Source: Tenacibaculum finnmarkense
GTDB lineage: Bacteria; Bacteroidota; Bacteroidia; Flavobacteriales; Flavobacteriaceae
DNA: 64,000 bases
Direction of reading: 5' to 3'
NCBI RefSeq assembly: GCF_900239185.1
Contig: NZ_OENA01000013.1
Coordinates: 60,196-124,195 of the forward strand
Shown here: piece by piece, positions 17,483 to 26,350 of the stretch
Numbering within the stretch: the first letter of the stretch is position 1
Layout of the letters: every line of letters begins with the position of its first letter
Notes under the pieces: generated by a model
Database searches by the model: none
The model's input: the letters and a program-made list of their open reading frames with translations, nothing else
Told to the model about the DNA's origin: nothing
Translations under genes and position numbers: made by a program

Positions 17483-20116
17483 TTATAATGAAAACCTAGC
17501 CTTAAACAATACCTGTGAAGGTCTTAAAATAATATTAGATTCCAAGTAACTAAAATTATTAATATTTACAGTTCTATAATTTTCTGTATTAAAAAGATTA
17601 TTCCATTGAATTTCAAAATCAATGTTTTTCTTTTTCCAAGTATAGCGATAAACTAAATCTGTAAATAAGTTTTTGGTAGCTTCAGAGAATAAATTATTTT
17701 TGATAATTTCGGTTTTTAAACTTAAGTATTGATTTTTTTTTGGGTAAATGTTTACATTTAATTTATGAAATTGTTGAGTTATTGTTTGATTTTTTTGTTC
17801 TTGGATTTGATTGTTTGAAAATTGAAAAGTAGATGTTAATTCTGTATTTAACCAATCAGTAATATCTATGTCTACCTTTGCGTTGAAACCCCAGTTTTGA
17901 TTAGAAATATCTGTTGTTTCAGAATTCAAAATTTGCTGAAAATATTGTAAACTATAATTGGTACTCATAGTTATATTTGTGTTTATTGAACTAATATATT
18001 TACTCGCTTTAGTAGAAAAATTATGAGATTGTCTTTTATTATCTTGCTCAATAGCTTGAAACTCAATTGCACCATTATTTAGAACCTGTGTATTGTAAAG
18101 TAAGTTATTGTTTGTTATTGTATTTGAATAAGTCAAATTTAAAAATAAAGCATTAATAGGGTTTCTATAACCGATAAATGCAGCATAATTAATAGTTTGT
18201 TTTTCAGGTAAAGGTGCGTCTATACGTTGTATATTTCTATAATTTAGCAAGATGTAATTATAATATACTTGATTGATAGTCCCAAATTGATTGCTAAAAC
18301 TGGCTGATGAAGCAATACGCCAAAAATTAGTAATATCATAATTTAAAGAGAAGCGTGGTTCAAAAGTTAATCGATTTAGGTTTTGATTTCGCAGTAAAGG
18401 TTTATCTTCTAATTGGTAGTTGTGAAAATTAACTGGCGTTGTCAATTCCATTCTCCATTTATCTTTTTTATATTGTGTTTTTAAATTAAAATACAATTTG
18501 GCACGTCTCCAATCTAAATTATTTTCAAAATCTGAGATTTGATTTGTATTTGATGTTAAAATTTCACTTTTTAAATCTTGCTGTTCAAACTGAAAACCAA
18601 CTTTAGGGCTAAAACTGAATTGTTTCCAACCTTTTGTGAAATCTAAAGAGTTATTAGTATAAAACGTATTAAGTTCAACATTTTGAATAACTTTTTCATA
18701 AGCATTACCATTATTTAATAAGTCGTTAAACGGACCTGGGTTAATAGTTAATGATTGTGGTGTTTTATTAAATCCTATATAAGAATTTAATGAAGCAATT
18801 TGTTTACCAATTGAGAATAGAGTTTTAAATTTATTTGATAGTTTAAAATATCTATTACTTAAATTTTGATTAATATCATCATTATTTAGTTGAATATTGC
18901 CTTGTTGACTATCCCAAAACCCTTGAAATTGTAAGCTGTTTTTAAAAAAAAAATTATTAGTATTCTTTTGAAGTGTTAGGTTGGTTTCTAAAGTATTTGT
19001 ATAAAGTTGGTTATATTTCTGCTCAAATAAATTAATACTGTCATTTGATGTGAAAAATTGAGTGTTTGTAACTCCATTTTGTTGTTGATAATCATTAATG
19101 TAAGATACATTTAATCGCAATTCATAATCGTTTTTTAATTTTTGTAAATAATTACTAGTAATTAGATGAATGTTATTATCTAACCAACGTTTTTCTGAAA
19201 AATTAGGTGTTTGAAGTTTTTGAATAGATAACCAATCTTGTTTTTCATTATTACTTTCAAATTGTTCTAATAAATCATCAACAGTCAAAGATTTTAACTG
19301 TGAAGCCACATCGTTTCCAGTATTATTAAATTGATAAGAACTTAACATTTGTTTTTTCTTTGAAAACAGCATAGGAGTTATATTGGAGTCCCAAAGTAAA
19401 GGAGATAATCCACTACCAATTTCTGCTTGACCTGTAAAAGTGTAATTGCTTTTAAGTTTTATATTTATAGCTGCTTGGTCTGAATAGACCAAGCTGTCCA
19501 ACATTTTTATAGGTTGATGGTTTTCTAAAACCTGAACTTTAGTTACTTCTTTATAGGGTAAATTTTTGTTTGCTAAATTGTATTTACCTTCTAATAAATC
19601 TAAACCTTCAATGTAATATTTATTAATAGGCTTACCCTGATATAATATTTTTCCATTATCTAAAACTTCAATACCAGGCATATTTTTTAAAACATCTGCA
19701 ATACTTCTATCCTCTTGTTTAGAAAATGAACTTACAGAATAATTTATAGTATCGCCTTTACGAGTAATAGGTAAAGATTTTATAATAACTTCTTTTAACT
19801 CGGTTATTTCTTCTTCTAAAACAAAATTTAAAGTTTGAGATTTATTTTCAATAATTTTGGTAACATTTTTAAAACCCATTGACCTGATATTGAGTTGTAA
19901 TTTTTCTTTGTTTGTATTTATCGAAATAGAAAACTCTCCTTTATTATTAGAAATACTATAGTTTAAAATAGTATCTGTGTTTATTTCTTTTATCGTTATG
20001 CTAGTAGCATAAATTGATTTACCTTTTATAGTTTTTAACTTACCATTAATTATGCTTTGAGAAAAACTAAAAATTGAAAAAAGAAAAAATATACCAAAAC
20101 TTATAAATAACTTCAT
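17483..20116 (-). CDS. Outer-membrane β-barrel protein, TonB-receptor-like
   Basis: This 877-aa protein has a signal peptide, a CarboxypepD_reg-like β-sandwich (about 22-115), a plug-like domain (about 118-225: SIADVLKNMPGIEVLDNGKILYQG, INKYYIEGLDLLEGKY) and a long β-barrel ending in phenylalanine-serine-leucine. It is the TonB-dependent-receptor variant usually found beside GLPGLI proteins. The start codon overlaps the GLPGLI stop by one base (TAATG), so the two are translationally coupled. The substrate is unknown; a peptide or small protein is plausible given the secreted peptide gene upstream. Confidence 0.85.
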   Translation of the reverse strand: MKLFISFGIFFLFSIFSFSQSIINGKLKTIKGKSIYATSITIKEINTDTILNYSISNNKGEFSISINTNKEKLQLNIRSMGFKNVTKIIENKSQTLNFVLEEEITELKEVIIKSLPITRKGDTINYSVSSFSKQEDRSIADVLKNMPGIEVLDNGKILYQGKPINKYYIEGLDLLEGKYNLANKNLPYKEVTKVQVLENHQPIKMLDSLVYSDQAAINIKLKSNYTFTGQAEIGSGLSPLLWDSNITPMLFSKKKQMLSSYQFNNTGNDVASQLKSLTVDDLLEQFESNNEKQDWLSIQKLQTPNFSEKRWLDNNIHLITSNYLQKLKNDYELRLNVSYINDYQQQNGVTNTQFFTSNDSINLFEQKYNQLYTNTLETNLTLQKNTNNFFFKNSLQFQGFWDSQQGNIQLNNDDINQNLSNRYFKLSNKFKTLFSIGKQIASLNSYIGFNKTPQSLTINPGPFNDLLNNGNAYEKVIQNVELNTFYTNNSLDFTKGWKQFSFSPKVGFQFEQQDLKSEILTSNTNQISDFENNLDWRRAKLYFNLKTQYKKDKWRMELTTPVNFHNYQLEDKPLLRNQNLNRLTFEPRFSLNYDITNFWRIASSASFSNQFGTINQVYYNYILLNYRNIQRIDAPLPEKQTINYAAFIGYRNPINALFLNLTYSNTITNNNLLYNTQVLNNGAIEFQAIEQDNKRQSHNFSTKASKYISSINTNITMSTNYSLQYFQQILNSETTDISNQNWGFNAKVDIDITDWLNTELTSTFQFSNNQIQEQKNQTITQQFHKLNVNIYPKKNQYLSLKTEIIKNNLFSEATKNLFTDLVYRYTWKKKNIDFEIQWNNLFNTENYRTVNINNFSYLESNIILRPSQVLFKARFSL

Positions 20117-20952
20117 TAATCAATAATTTCTATTGGGTTGTATGGTATTTTTTTAAAATTTGCACTACCTCTAATAGTTCCTGTGATAAAATTTTCAGGT
20201 TTTTCATGAAAATTTCTTTCAGCTTTAAAAAAGTTTTCTTTTGATGTTTTTATTGTATTTTTTTTAATTGTCTTATAAATTTCTTTTTGTTTATTATCTA
20301 TACCAATAGCTATAAAATGGAAGTTTTTTTTATCATCATATAATTCTAAAATTAGACCAGGTAAATTCCCAAAAACATAAGGACCTAAATTAATAGGTAT
20401 TTCTTCAGTGTACCAAGCGATCCATTTTCTACCACCATAATTTACTACTGCTTTTTTTACTTTATAATTTAAAATTGTTTTATTATCGTTTACAAGTTTC
20501 CAACTTAAATTTGATATCTTTTCTTTATACTCATAATTTTTTTTGTAAATTTTACTTTGAATTGTTAAGGAATTATCTTTTAACTCTTTAAAAATATTTT
20601 TTTTAAACCCTATTTTCGCCCTCATAGCGAGTAATTTATTTAATTCAACTGCGCCTAAATTTTTATAGTAGCTAAATTTTTCTTCTATAGAATCTTTTTT
20701 TAAAGTATTAAAATCTGTAAATTTTGACCAATTTTGACCAATTTGGAGTACGGTTAAAGAAGACTTTGTTTTTTCTGTTTTTTTAGGGTTTGAAACATAT
20801 GTATAATTATAATAAATGTTTTGTTTAGTTTGTTCTAATTTTTCTGCATTATATTCGATAGGAGGAAAACTCATATTACCCTTAATTTGAATTTGTCCAA
20901 TAACGTTGCTCGTAAATAAATAGAAAAATAATATTTTTAAAATTTGTTTCAT
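20116..20952 (-). CDS. GLPGLI family protein
   Basis: This 278-aa secreted or periplasmic protein has a signal peptide (MKQILKILFFYLFTSNVIGQ) and the family's naming motif in the form FGNLPGLILELYDD (about residue 194). It also has the family-typical aromatic stretch WIAWYTEEIPINLGPYVFG. The function of GLPGLI proteins is not known; they are typically encoded with a TonB-type barrel, as here. It is translationally coupled to the barrel gene. Promoter and start were taken at the ATG at 20952. Confidence 0.88.
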   Translation of the reverse strand: MKQILKILFFYLFTSNVIGQIQIKGNMSFPPIEYNAEKLEQTKQNIYYNYTYVSNPKKTEKTKSSLTVLQIGQNWSKFTDFNTLKKDSIEEKFSYYKNLGAVELNKLLAMRAKIGFKKNIFKELKDNSLTIQSKIYKKNYEYKEKISNLSWKLVNDNKTILNYKVKKAVVNYGGRKWIAWYTEEIPINLGPYVFGNLPGLILELYDDKKNFHFIAIGIDNKQKEIYKTIKKNTIKTSKENFFKAERNFHEKPENFITGTIRGSANFKKIPYNPIEIID

Positions 20953-21013
20953 ATCTAAATGATTTTATTAAATGTATGCACAAATTAATTTGTGTACACA
21001 AAAAAGTAAGTGA

Positions 21014-21223
21014 TTAACATCTTCCTTGAGAGAAATGCCAAGCATCTTCAAGAACTTCTGTAGTTGTTTGATCATCAATGTATAAGGAGAAACTGTTATC
21101 ACATTCAACGTTGACTTCAACCCAATGACTACAAATAAATTCTTCTGCTACTGTTTTTTCAACATCAGTAGTACCACTAAATGATGCTAATAAAAATGCT
21201 AACCCTAAAAATAAACTTTTCAT
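21014..21223 (-). CDS. Small secreted Cys-containing peptide, 69 aa
   Basis: The family is not recognised. The signal peptide (MKSLFLGLAFLLASFSG) precedes an acidic mature part of about 50 residues with three cysteines (ICSHWVEVNVEC and a C-terminal Cys), which could form a disulfide or be modified. It is directly upstream of the GLPGLI/barrel pair on the same strand, and an inverted repeat TGGGAA-ATA-TTCCCA (21269-21283) lies about 46 bp before its start. It could be a signalling peptide, toxin-like peptide or processed substrate of the neighbouring barrel; none is demonstrated. Confidence 0.6.
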   Translation of the reverse strand: MKSLFLGLAFLLASFSGTTDVEKTVAEEFICSHWVEVNVECDNSFSLYIDDQTTTEVLEDAWHFSQGRC

Positions 21224-21605
21224 AATTTTTCTTTTTTATGAAATTTTCTAACTTCAAAAAAGCTGGTTTGGGAAATATTCCCATTTTTGGTATTCATCCA
21301 ATTTTACTATTTTGTTTACTTTCAATGTTCAAATCTCTATAATTTCATTTTAACTTTATTTGATTGAATTTCTATTATTTTCATAAAGATAATCAGTCGG
21401 TTTTAATCGCTGTGGCATAATAAGTGTAAAAAAGCGATGTACTAAAAATACAGTACGGTAAACAAAACAAAATGAAGGGTTTTTTTTATTTTACGCTAGT
21501 TATTGCTAACAAGTACATCGCTGATTTTATTTTTTATGATTATAGTGTTGGTTTTTAGCGATGTACTTACTAATAAAGCGATAGATTTACGGGGGACTAT
21601 TGGCT
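21224..21605. other. Gap with repeated AGCGATGTACTT motifs
   Basis: No ORF is credible in this gap. AGCGATGTACT or its complement occurs at 21433-21443 (+), 21511-21522 (-) and 21557-21568 (+), with a further copy in the end of the regulator gene (21630-21639, -). The middle two form a perfect 12-bp stem with a ~34-nt loop. The inverted repeat TGGGAA-ATA-TTCCCA (21269-21283) lies near the peptide gene. Confidence 0.7.
21269..21283. promoter_or_regulatory. Inverted repeat upstream of the secreted peptide
   Basis: TGGGAA and TTCCCA flank a 3-bp centre. Position and symmetry suit a dimeric regulator site; the neighbouring NarL/LuxR regulator is the obvious but unproven candidate. Confidence 0.35.
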
Positions 21606-22256
21606 TTATATTATATTATTTCTAACAGCGTACATCGCTAAACCGACTACATTTTTTACTTTTAATTTTCTATATAAACTCTTACGATATGTTTCAATCG
21701 ATTTTACACTCACTGATAAATGAACTGCTATTTCAGTAGAGTTTTTTTCTAAAGCTATTTGCTTTAATACTTCAATTTCTCTATCAGTTAACTCTTCTTT
21801 ATTTAAACGATTTTCTTCAATTTTCGCTTCAGAAACATACAATTCCAATAAGTTAGTTTTAATTGTATCACTAAAATATTGTGCACCATTATGTACATTT
21901 TTTATGGCATCTATAATATGTTCACTAGCACAACTTTTATCAATAAACCCATTAGCACCTAATAAAACCATTTGCTGCACTAATTTAGCGTCACTTAAAC
22001 CAGATAGAATGATTGTTTTAATTTCTATATTACGTTTTTTAAACGCTTTTAAAACTTCAATCCCGTCCATTTCTGGCATATTGATATCTAAAATTAGCAC
22101 ATCGGCATTGTTTTTAGTAGACCAATTTACTACTTGTTTACCAGTTAAAGAATAGCCTTCTATTTCAAAGTTATCCTCTGTATTTAATAAGGCGATGACC
22201 CCATCGATTAAGATTTTATGGTCATCAGCTATGTGAACTTTAATCTTTTGATCCAT
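21606..22256 (-). CDS. NarL/LuxR family response regulator
   Basis: This 216-aa protein has a receiver domain (about 5-125) with acidic pocket Asp11-Asp12 (HIADDHKIL) and phospho-acceptor Asp57 (LILDINMPEMDG). A LuxR-type helix-turn-helix follows (about 150-212: LTDREIEVLKQIALEKNSTEIA, SVKSIETYRKSLYRKL). The start is the ATG at 22256 (MDQKIKVHIADDH); the in-frame extension to 22301 is not part of the fold. The probable partner is the HisKA_3 kinase at 14734-16596. Two perfect 16-bp palindromes lie 70-105 bp upstream and suggest autoregulation. Confidence 0.9.
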   Translation of the reverse strand: MDQKIKVHIADDHKILIDGVIALLNTEDNFEIEGYSLTGKQVVNWSTKNNADVLILDINMPEMDGIEVLKAFKKRNIEIKTIILSGLSDAKLVQQMVLLGANGFIDKSCASEHIIDAIKNVHNGAQYFSDTIKTNLLELYVSEAKIEENRLNKEELTDREIEVLKQIALEKNSTEIAVHLSVSVKSIETYRKSLYRKLKVKNVVGLAMYAVRNNII

Positions 22257-22324
22257 TGTTGTTTCGTTTACAAATTTATAGCATGTATTTAGGGTACACA
22301 ATACCCAATACCCCTAATTGATCG

Positions 22325-22361
22325 TTAGGGTTAACCCTAATTGGATTAGGGTTAACCCTAA
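22325..22361. promoter_or_regulatory. Twin 16-bp palindromes, candidate operator
   Basis: TTAGGGTTAACCCTAA occurs at 22325-22340 and 22346-22361, exactly 21 bp apart, i.e. on the same helix face. Degenerate halves (TTAGGGT at about 22289, ACCCCTAA at about 22310) extend the array towards the response-regulator gene. Confidence 0.6.
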
Positions 22362-22423
22362 TTTCGTTAACATTTCTTTAACATTTGTTTTGTTAATTAC
22401 CTGATTCATATAGTTTTAAAAAT

Positions 22424-22456
22424 AAAAAAACCGAAATCAAAGATTCCGGTTTTTTT
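22424..22456. terminator. Terminator downstream of DUF4293 gene
   Basis: AACCG-A-AATC pairs with GATT-C-CGGTT, flanked by A- and T-runs. It serves the minus-strand DUF4293 gene and can work in both directions. Confidence 0.7.
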
Positions 22457-22484
22457 TCGCACTAAATATACTAATATGTTAGGT

Positions 22485-22922
22485 TTATCGTAATCTATCT
22501 ACAGATTTTACAAGATCTTCATCCTTCTTGATGGCTTTATTTGCTAAAACTAACAGCAAAATAACAAGAATTGGAAAAAACATCCCAATACCTTTCTCAG
22601 AAACCGCAGCTTCTCCAGATAATGTTTGTGACAGATATATTAATATCCCTAATAAAAAAAAGTTAATCAATATGTTAACACGCCCTAAAACAAATTGTAG
22701 CTCACGGTTTTTAAATAAAAACAGCGTTACAGTCGATAATAAAGCGGAAATAAAAAATAATACAGGCGTTGCTTTTTCTAAAAAACTAGCCCCCGAAAAT
22801 AAATCTATTATATAAACAGGTGTATTTGCTTGGTTGTTAGCCCAAAGACTACAGCAAGTGGTTAAGCCAGCAGAAATTAATACTGCAATTAATAGATATA
22901 TAGATTGTTTTCTTTGTATCAT
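22485..22922 (-). CDS. DUF4293 family membrane protein
   Basis: This 145-aa protein has four predicted transmembrane helices and the family-typical opening MIQRKQSIYLLIA. Helices are at about 8-28, 48-68, 76-97 and 105-125, and the C-terminus is a charged cytoplasmic tail (KAIKKDEDLVKSVDRLR). The function is unknown. It is divergent from rho, an arrangement I recall from other Flavobacteriaceae. Confidence 0.83.
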   Translation of the reverse strand: MIQRKQSIYLLIAVLISAGLTTCCSLWANNQANTPVYIIDLFSGASFLEKATPVLFFISALLSTVTLFLFKNRELQFVLGRVNILINFFLLGILIYLSQTLSGEAAVSEKGIGMFFPILVILLLVLANKAIKKDEDLVKSVDRLR

Positions 22923-23123
22923 ATTCGTTATTCGGTAGCAAATGTAATATTTATTTTTTTAAAAAGAAATATTACAAGTTAAATTATTTGTATATATTTG
23001 TCAGATAAGTACCTGCACACAACAAAATAATTATATAGTTCCTATATAATTGAAACCATATGAAAACTTAAATACAATTAGATCCTTTTTCTTAAAGGGT
23101 TGTATAACTTAATTATCTTACCA

Positions 23124-24947
23124 ATGCTCGAGATTTCAGAATTAAAGACTAAAAAATTAATAGATTTACAAGTAATTGCAAAAACGATAGGTTTAACCAA
23201 AGTAAGTCAATTAAAAAAATTAGATTTGGTTTATAAAATTTTAGATGCACAAGCAGAAGAAGCTAGTGCTAATCAAGCTAAACCAATAGCTGAAAAACCT
23301 AAGCGAAAAAGAATAGAAAAATCCGAAGAAAATACCAAACAGACAGCTAAAGAAATAAAGCAAGAAGTGGAACAAAAAAAACCATCGAAAGTTGCAGAGA
23401 ACACCGCAGAACAAGCTGTTAAAAAGGTAGAAGAAAAAACGGATCTTGAAACCAAAAACATAAAATTTGGTGTAAAAACAGCTGTTAAAAAGCAAGAAAA
23501 AGAAGCAGTTAAAAAAGGAAGCATTTCTGATAAAGATGCCGATAAAACAACAGAAACTGCTAAAAAAGAAGTTCAAGAAACGGTTGAAGTACCTAGTAAA
23601 TTAGCTGTAAAAAAACAAGTACCAAAACCTGTTTCAAGACCACGACCAAGGGCAGTCGTTGAGGCGGCTAAAAAGCAAGGACCAAAACCAAGAACTCAAG
23701 TAGAAGCTAAAAAAACAGTGCCACGACCAAGGGCAGTAGTTGAAGCGGCTAAAAAACCACAACATAAAAATCAGCATCAAAATAAACCAGCACATAAAAG
23801 TGGTAATAAATATAGAGATCCTGATTTTGAATTTGATGGAATTATTGAAAGTGAAGGAGTTTTAGAAATGATGCCTGACGGATATGGTTTCTTACGCTCA
23901 TCAGATTATAGTTATTTATCATCGCCTGATGATATTTATGTATCGCAATCACAAATAAAATTATTTGGTTTAAAAACAGGAGATACTGTTTTAGGAAATG
24001 TTCGTCCGCCCAAAGAAGGTGAAAAATACTTCCCATTAATTAGAGTATCAAAAATTAACGGTTTAAACCCGAATATTGTTCGAGATAGAGTTTCGTTTGA
24101 ACATTTAACGCCTTTATTTTCAGATGAAAAATTCAATTTAGCCGAAAAAGGAAGTTCTTTATCGACTAGAATTATTGATATATTTTCTCCTATCGGAAAA
24201 GGGCAGCGTGGTATGATTGTATCACAACCAAAAACAGGTAAAACAATGTTATTAAAGGATGTGGCAAATGCTATTGCTGCAAATCATCCTGAAGTATATC
24301 AAATTGTTTTATTAATCGATGAAAGACCTGAAGAGGTTACCGACATGAAACGTAATGTTCGTGGTGAGGTAGTTGCTTCAACCTTTGATGAACCTGCCGA
24401 TAAACACGTACGTGTAGCAAATATTGTTTTAGAAAAAGCAAAACGTTTAGTAGAATGTGGGCATGACGTAGTAATTCTTTTAGATTCAATTACACGTTTG
24501 GCAAGAGCCTATAACACGGTTGCACCAGCTTCAGGTAAAATTTTATCAGGAGGTATTGATGCCAACGCTTTACACAAACCAAAACGTTTCTTTGGAGCGG
24601 CTCGTAATATTGAAAACGGAGGATCGTTAACGATTATAGCTACCGCGCTTACCGAAACTGGTTCAAAAATGGATGAGGTTATCTTTGAAGAATTTAAAGG
24701 AACAGGAAATATGGAACTACAATTAGATCGTAATATTTCGAACCGTAGAATTTACCCAGCCATTGATTTAATTAAATCAAGTACCCGTCGTGACGATTTA
24801 TTATTAGACCCAAAAACGGTAAAACGTATGTGGGTGCTGCGTAAATATTTAGCCGATATGAACCCTGTAGAAGCAATGACCTTTATTAATGACAGAATTA
24901 GAGTCTCTAAAAATAACGAAGAATTTTTAATTTCGATGAACGGATAA
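23124..24947 (+). CDS. rho: Transcription termination factor Rho, with long N-terminal extension
   Basis: Rho is the hexameric ATP-dependent RNA helicase that ends transcription. The 607-aa protein is longer than E. coli Rho (419 aa). The Rho_N helices (about 1-40, [16 protein letters not shown]) are followed by a ~190-residue Lys/Ala/Glu/Pro-rich, probably disordered insert with repeats of [11 protein letters not shown]. The RNA-binding cold-shock fold comes next ([14 protein letters not shown]), then the ATPase with Walker A PKTGKT and Walker [17 protein letters not shown]. The start is the ATG at 23124; the upstream TTG extension does not match the family. The insert is a known Bacteroidota feature. 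Confidence 0.95.
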   Translation: MLEISELKTKKLIDLQVIAKTIGLTKVSQLKKLDLVYKILDAQAEEASANQAKPIAEKPKRKRIEKSEENTKQTAKEIKQEVEQKKPSKVAENTAEQAVKKVEEKTDLETKNIKFGVKTAVKKQEKEAVKKGSISDKDADKTTETAKKEVQETVEVPSKLAVKKQVPKPVSRPRPRAVVEAAKKQGPKPRTQVEAKKTVPRPRAVVEAAKKPQHKNQHQNKPAHKSGNKYRDPDFEFDGIIESEGVLEMMPDGYGFLRSSDYSYLSSPDDIYVSQSQIKLFGLKTGDTVLGNVRPPKEGEKYFPLIRVSKINGLNPNIVRDRVSFEHLTPLFSDEKFNLAEKGSSLSTRIIDIFSPIGKGQRGMIVSQPKTGKTMLLKDVANAIAANHPEVYQIVLLIDERPEEVTDMKRNVRGEVVASTFDEPADKHVRVANIVLEKAKRLVECGHDVVILLDSITRLARAYNTVAPASGKILSGGIDANALHKPKRFFGAARNIENGGSLTIIATALTETGSKMDEVIFEEFKGTGNMELQLDRNISNRRIYPAIDLIKSSTRRDDLLLDPKTVKRMWVLRKYLADMNPVEAMTFINDRIRVSKNNEEFLISMNG

Positions 24948-24983
24948 TTCACTGATAATTTATCGAAAATTAGTTATAAAATT

Positions 24984-25011
24984 AAAAATCCCGCAATTCG
25001 CGGGATTTTTT
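24984..25011. terminator. Bidirectional terminator (rho / fthC)
   Basis: AAAAATCCCGC and GCGGGATTTTT form a stem around AATT between convergent genes. Confidence 0.85.
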
Positions 25012-25017
25012 CATGTT

Positions 25018-25575
25018 TTATATAGGGAATATTACAAAATCTAAAGGAATATCGTAGGCATTACAATCGGTAATTTCGGCAATTGGTGCAAAAAAATTAA
25101 GCCCAATTATTTTGGTATCTTTTCTGCAATCGGCTAAAAAACGATCGTAAAATCCTTTACCATAACCAACGCGGTAATTTTCAATATCAGAAATTAACAT
25201 CGGCACAAAAACAACATCAATTTCTGTAACAGCAACTTCTGTAGCATTTACAGGTTCGGGAACACTAAATTTATTTAATTTTAACTCGGTATTTTCTTCT
25301 AAATAAAAATGAGTTAGCGAATCATCTTCAAAATTACATTGGCTAACAATTATTTTTTTTTCTTTACTTCGGAAGAAATCAATAATAGGTAGGGTATCTA
25401 TTTCTTTAAATTTTTCCATAGATAAAAACAAATGAACATTATTTATCGCATTGAAATCAATCATTTCTGCATTGAAAATTTGCTGATAAATGCTTTCTTG
25501 AAATATGTTTATTTCTTGCGCAGTTAATGCCGCTCTTTTCTGTTTGTATATTTTTCTAAGTGCTTTTTTATCCAT
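25018..25575 (-). CDS. fthC: 5-formyltetrahydrofolate cyclo-ligase
   Basis: It converts 5-formyl-THF to 5,10-methenyl-THF using ATP (EC 6.3.3.2). The 185-aa length is normal. The N-terminal KKALRKIYKQKRAAL helix and the signature RVGYGKGFYDRFL (about residues 137-149) are present, preceded by DVVFVPML. It is followed (in transcription it is preceded) by the MmcQ-type gene three bases away, so the two probably form an operon. Confidence 0.93.
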   Translation of the reverse strand: MDKKALRKIYKQKRAALTAQEINIFQESIYQQIFNAEMIDFNAINNVHLFLSMEKFKEIDTLPIIDFFRSKEKKIIVSQCNFEDDSLTHFYLEENTELKLNKFSVPEPVNATEVAVTEIDVVFVPMLISDIENYRVGYGKGFYDRFLADCRKDTKIIGLNFFAPIAEITDCNAYDIPLDFVIFPI

Positions 25576-25578
25576 AAT

Positions 25579-25944
25579 TTATAGTAAATGAAGTGCTATT
25601 TGTGCTTTTTTTGTCAAACCTTTTACAACTAAGCTATAAGAATGATCTATTAATTCAAAAATAAAAGCATCAGCAATAGTGTTGTTTATTAAAATAGTGT
25701 TCCAATGTTTTTTATTCATATGCCATCCGGGAAGTATGTTTTCATACTCTTCTCGAAGTTCTAAAGCCCACTGAGGATTGCATTTTAAGTTTATTTTAGC
25801 TTCACCTTGTTCCCAACTATGCAAGCTAGTTAAAGTAAACATTTTATTCATTACCTTAAAAACAAGCGTAATATTATCAAAAGGAAAATGTTCGGTAACG
25901 CCTTTTTTAGCCATACAATAATTACGAAGTTGCTCTATATTCAT
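25579..25944 (-). CDS. MmcQ/YjbR family protein
   Basis: This 121-aa protein has the MmcQ/YjbR fold signature: MNIEQLRNYCMAKKGVTE, FPF, KMFTL, INLKCNPQWALELREEY, and WHMNKKHWNTI. Members are called DNA-binding, but the physiological role is unclear. The start is the ATG at 25944; the 30-residue in-frame extension upstream is not homologous. The stop is three bases before the fthC start codon. Confidence 0.88.
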   Translation of the reverse strand: MNIEQLRNYCMAKKGVTEHFPFDNITLVFKVMNKMFTLTSLHSWEQGEAKINLKCNPQWALELREEYENILPGWHMNKKHWNTILINNTIADAFIFELIDHSYSLVVKGLTKKAQIALHLL

Positions 25945-26068
25945 TATTATAATGATGTTTTTTAGTAAAATAGGAAGAATAGTAGTATTTTTAAAATACT
26001 TCAAGTAGTACGAAATTACATAAAAAACAAGCAATTAAGAAAATAATAAATCAAAATAAAGCGCACAA

Positions 26069-26100
26069 AAAAGACCTAAGAAAAATATCTTAAGTCTTTT
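26069..26100 (-). terminator. Terminator of tRNA-Pro
   Basis: AAAGACCTAAGA pairs with TCTTAAGTCTTT; minus-strand reading ends in a T-run three bases past the tRNA. Confidence 0.7.
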
Positions 26101-26102
26101 AG

Positions 26103-26177
26103 TCGGGGTGGCAGGATTCGAACCTGCGACCTCCTCGTCCCAAACGAGGCGCGATGACCGGGCTACGCTACACCCCG
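26103..26177 (-). tRNA. tRNA-Pro (anticodon TGG)
   Basis: The cloverleaf is complete: acceptor CGGGGTG/CACCCCG, anticodon stem CCTCG/CGAGG with loop TTTGGGA (anticodon TGG), and T-arm GCAGG-TTCGAAT-CCTGC. No CCA is encoded. A -7 box TACATTTG (minus, 26194-26201) with TTG 19 bp upstream precedes it, and a terminator follows. Confidence 0.96.
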
Positions 26178-26193
26178 TACGATTATCGGTGTG

Positions 26194-26201
26194 CAAATGT
26201 A
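26194..26201 (-). promoter_or_regulatory. Promoter of tRNA-Pro
   Basis: Minus-strand TACATTTG matches TAnnTTTG, 17 bp before the tRNA, with TTG about 19 bp further upstream. Confidence 0.6.
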
Positions 26202-26325
26202 CAACAAATAAATAGATCTGCAATAAAAAAATGCAAAAAAATAATATTTTTTTTAAAATAGCTTTCGTTTATGGTGTAATAATCAAAATAGATATCAAAA
26301 AAAGACAATAGCGATAAAAAAAAAT

Positions 26326-26333
26326 TACATTTG
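26326..26333 (+). promoter_or_regulatory. Promoter -7 box of trxB
   Basis: TACATTTG lies 18 bp before the ATG at 26351, implying a very short 5' UTR. Confidence 0.55.
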
Positions 26334-26350
26334 TAAGACCAAAAAATTAG

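Noticed and set aside
22325..22361. TTAGGG repeats as a telomere-like or origin sequence
   Set aside because: They are palindromic pairs (TTAGGGTTAACCCTAA), not head-to-tail repeats, and sit at a regulator promoter; no replication genes are near.
23241..23576. Antisense frames of 83-111 codons rich in Phe/Cys/Ser
   Set aside because: They are the shadow of the Lys/Ala-rich insert of Rho; base composition alone keeps these frames open.
26035..26223. Minus-strand open frame of 62 codons
   Set aside because: It is the translation of the tRNA-Pro gene and its terminator.
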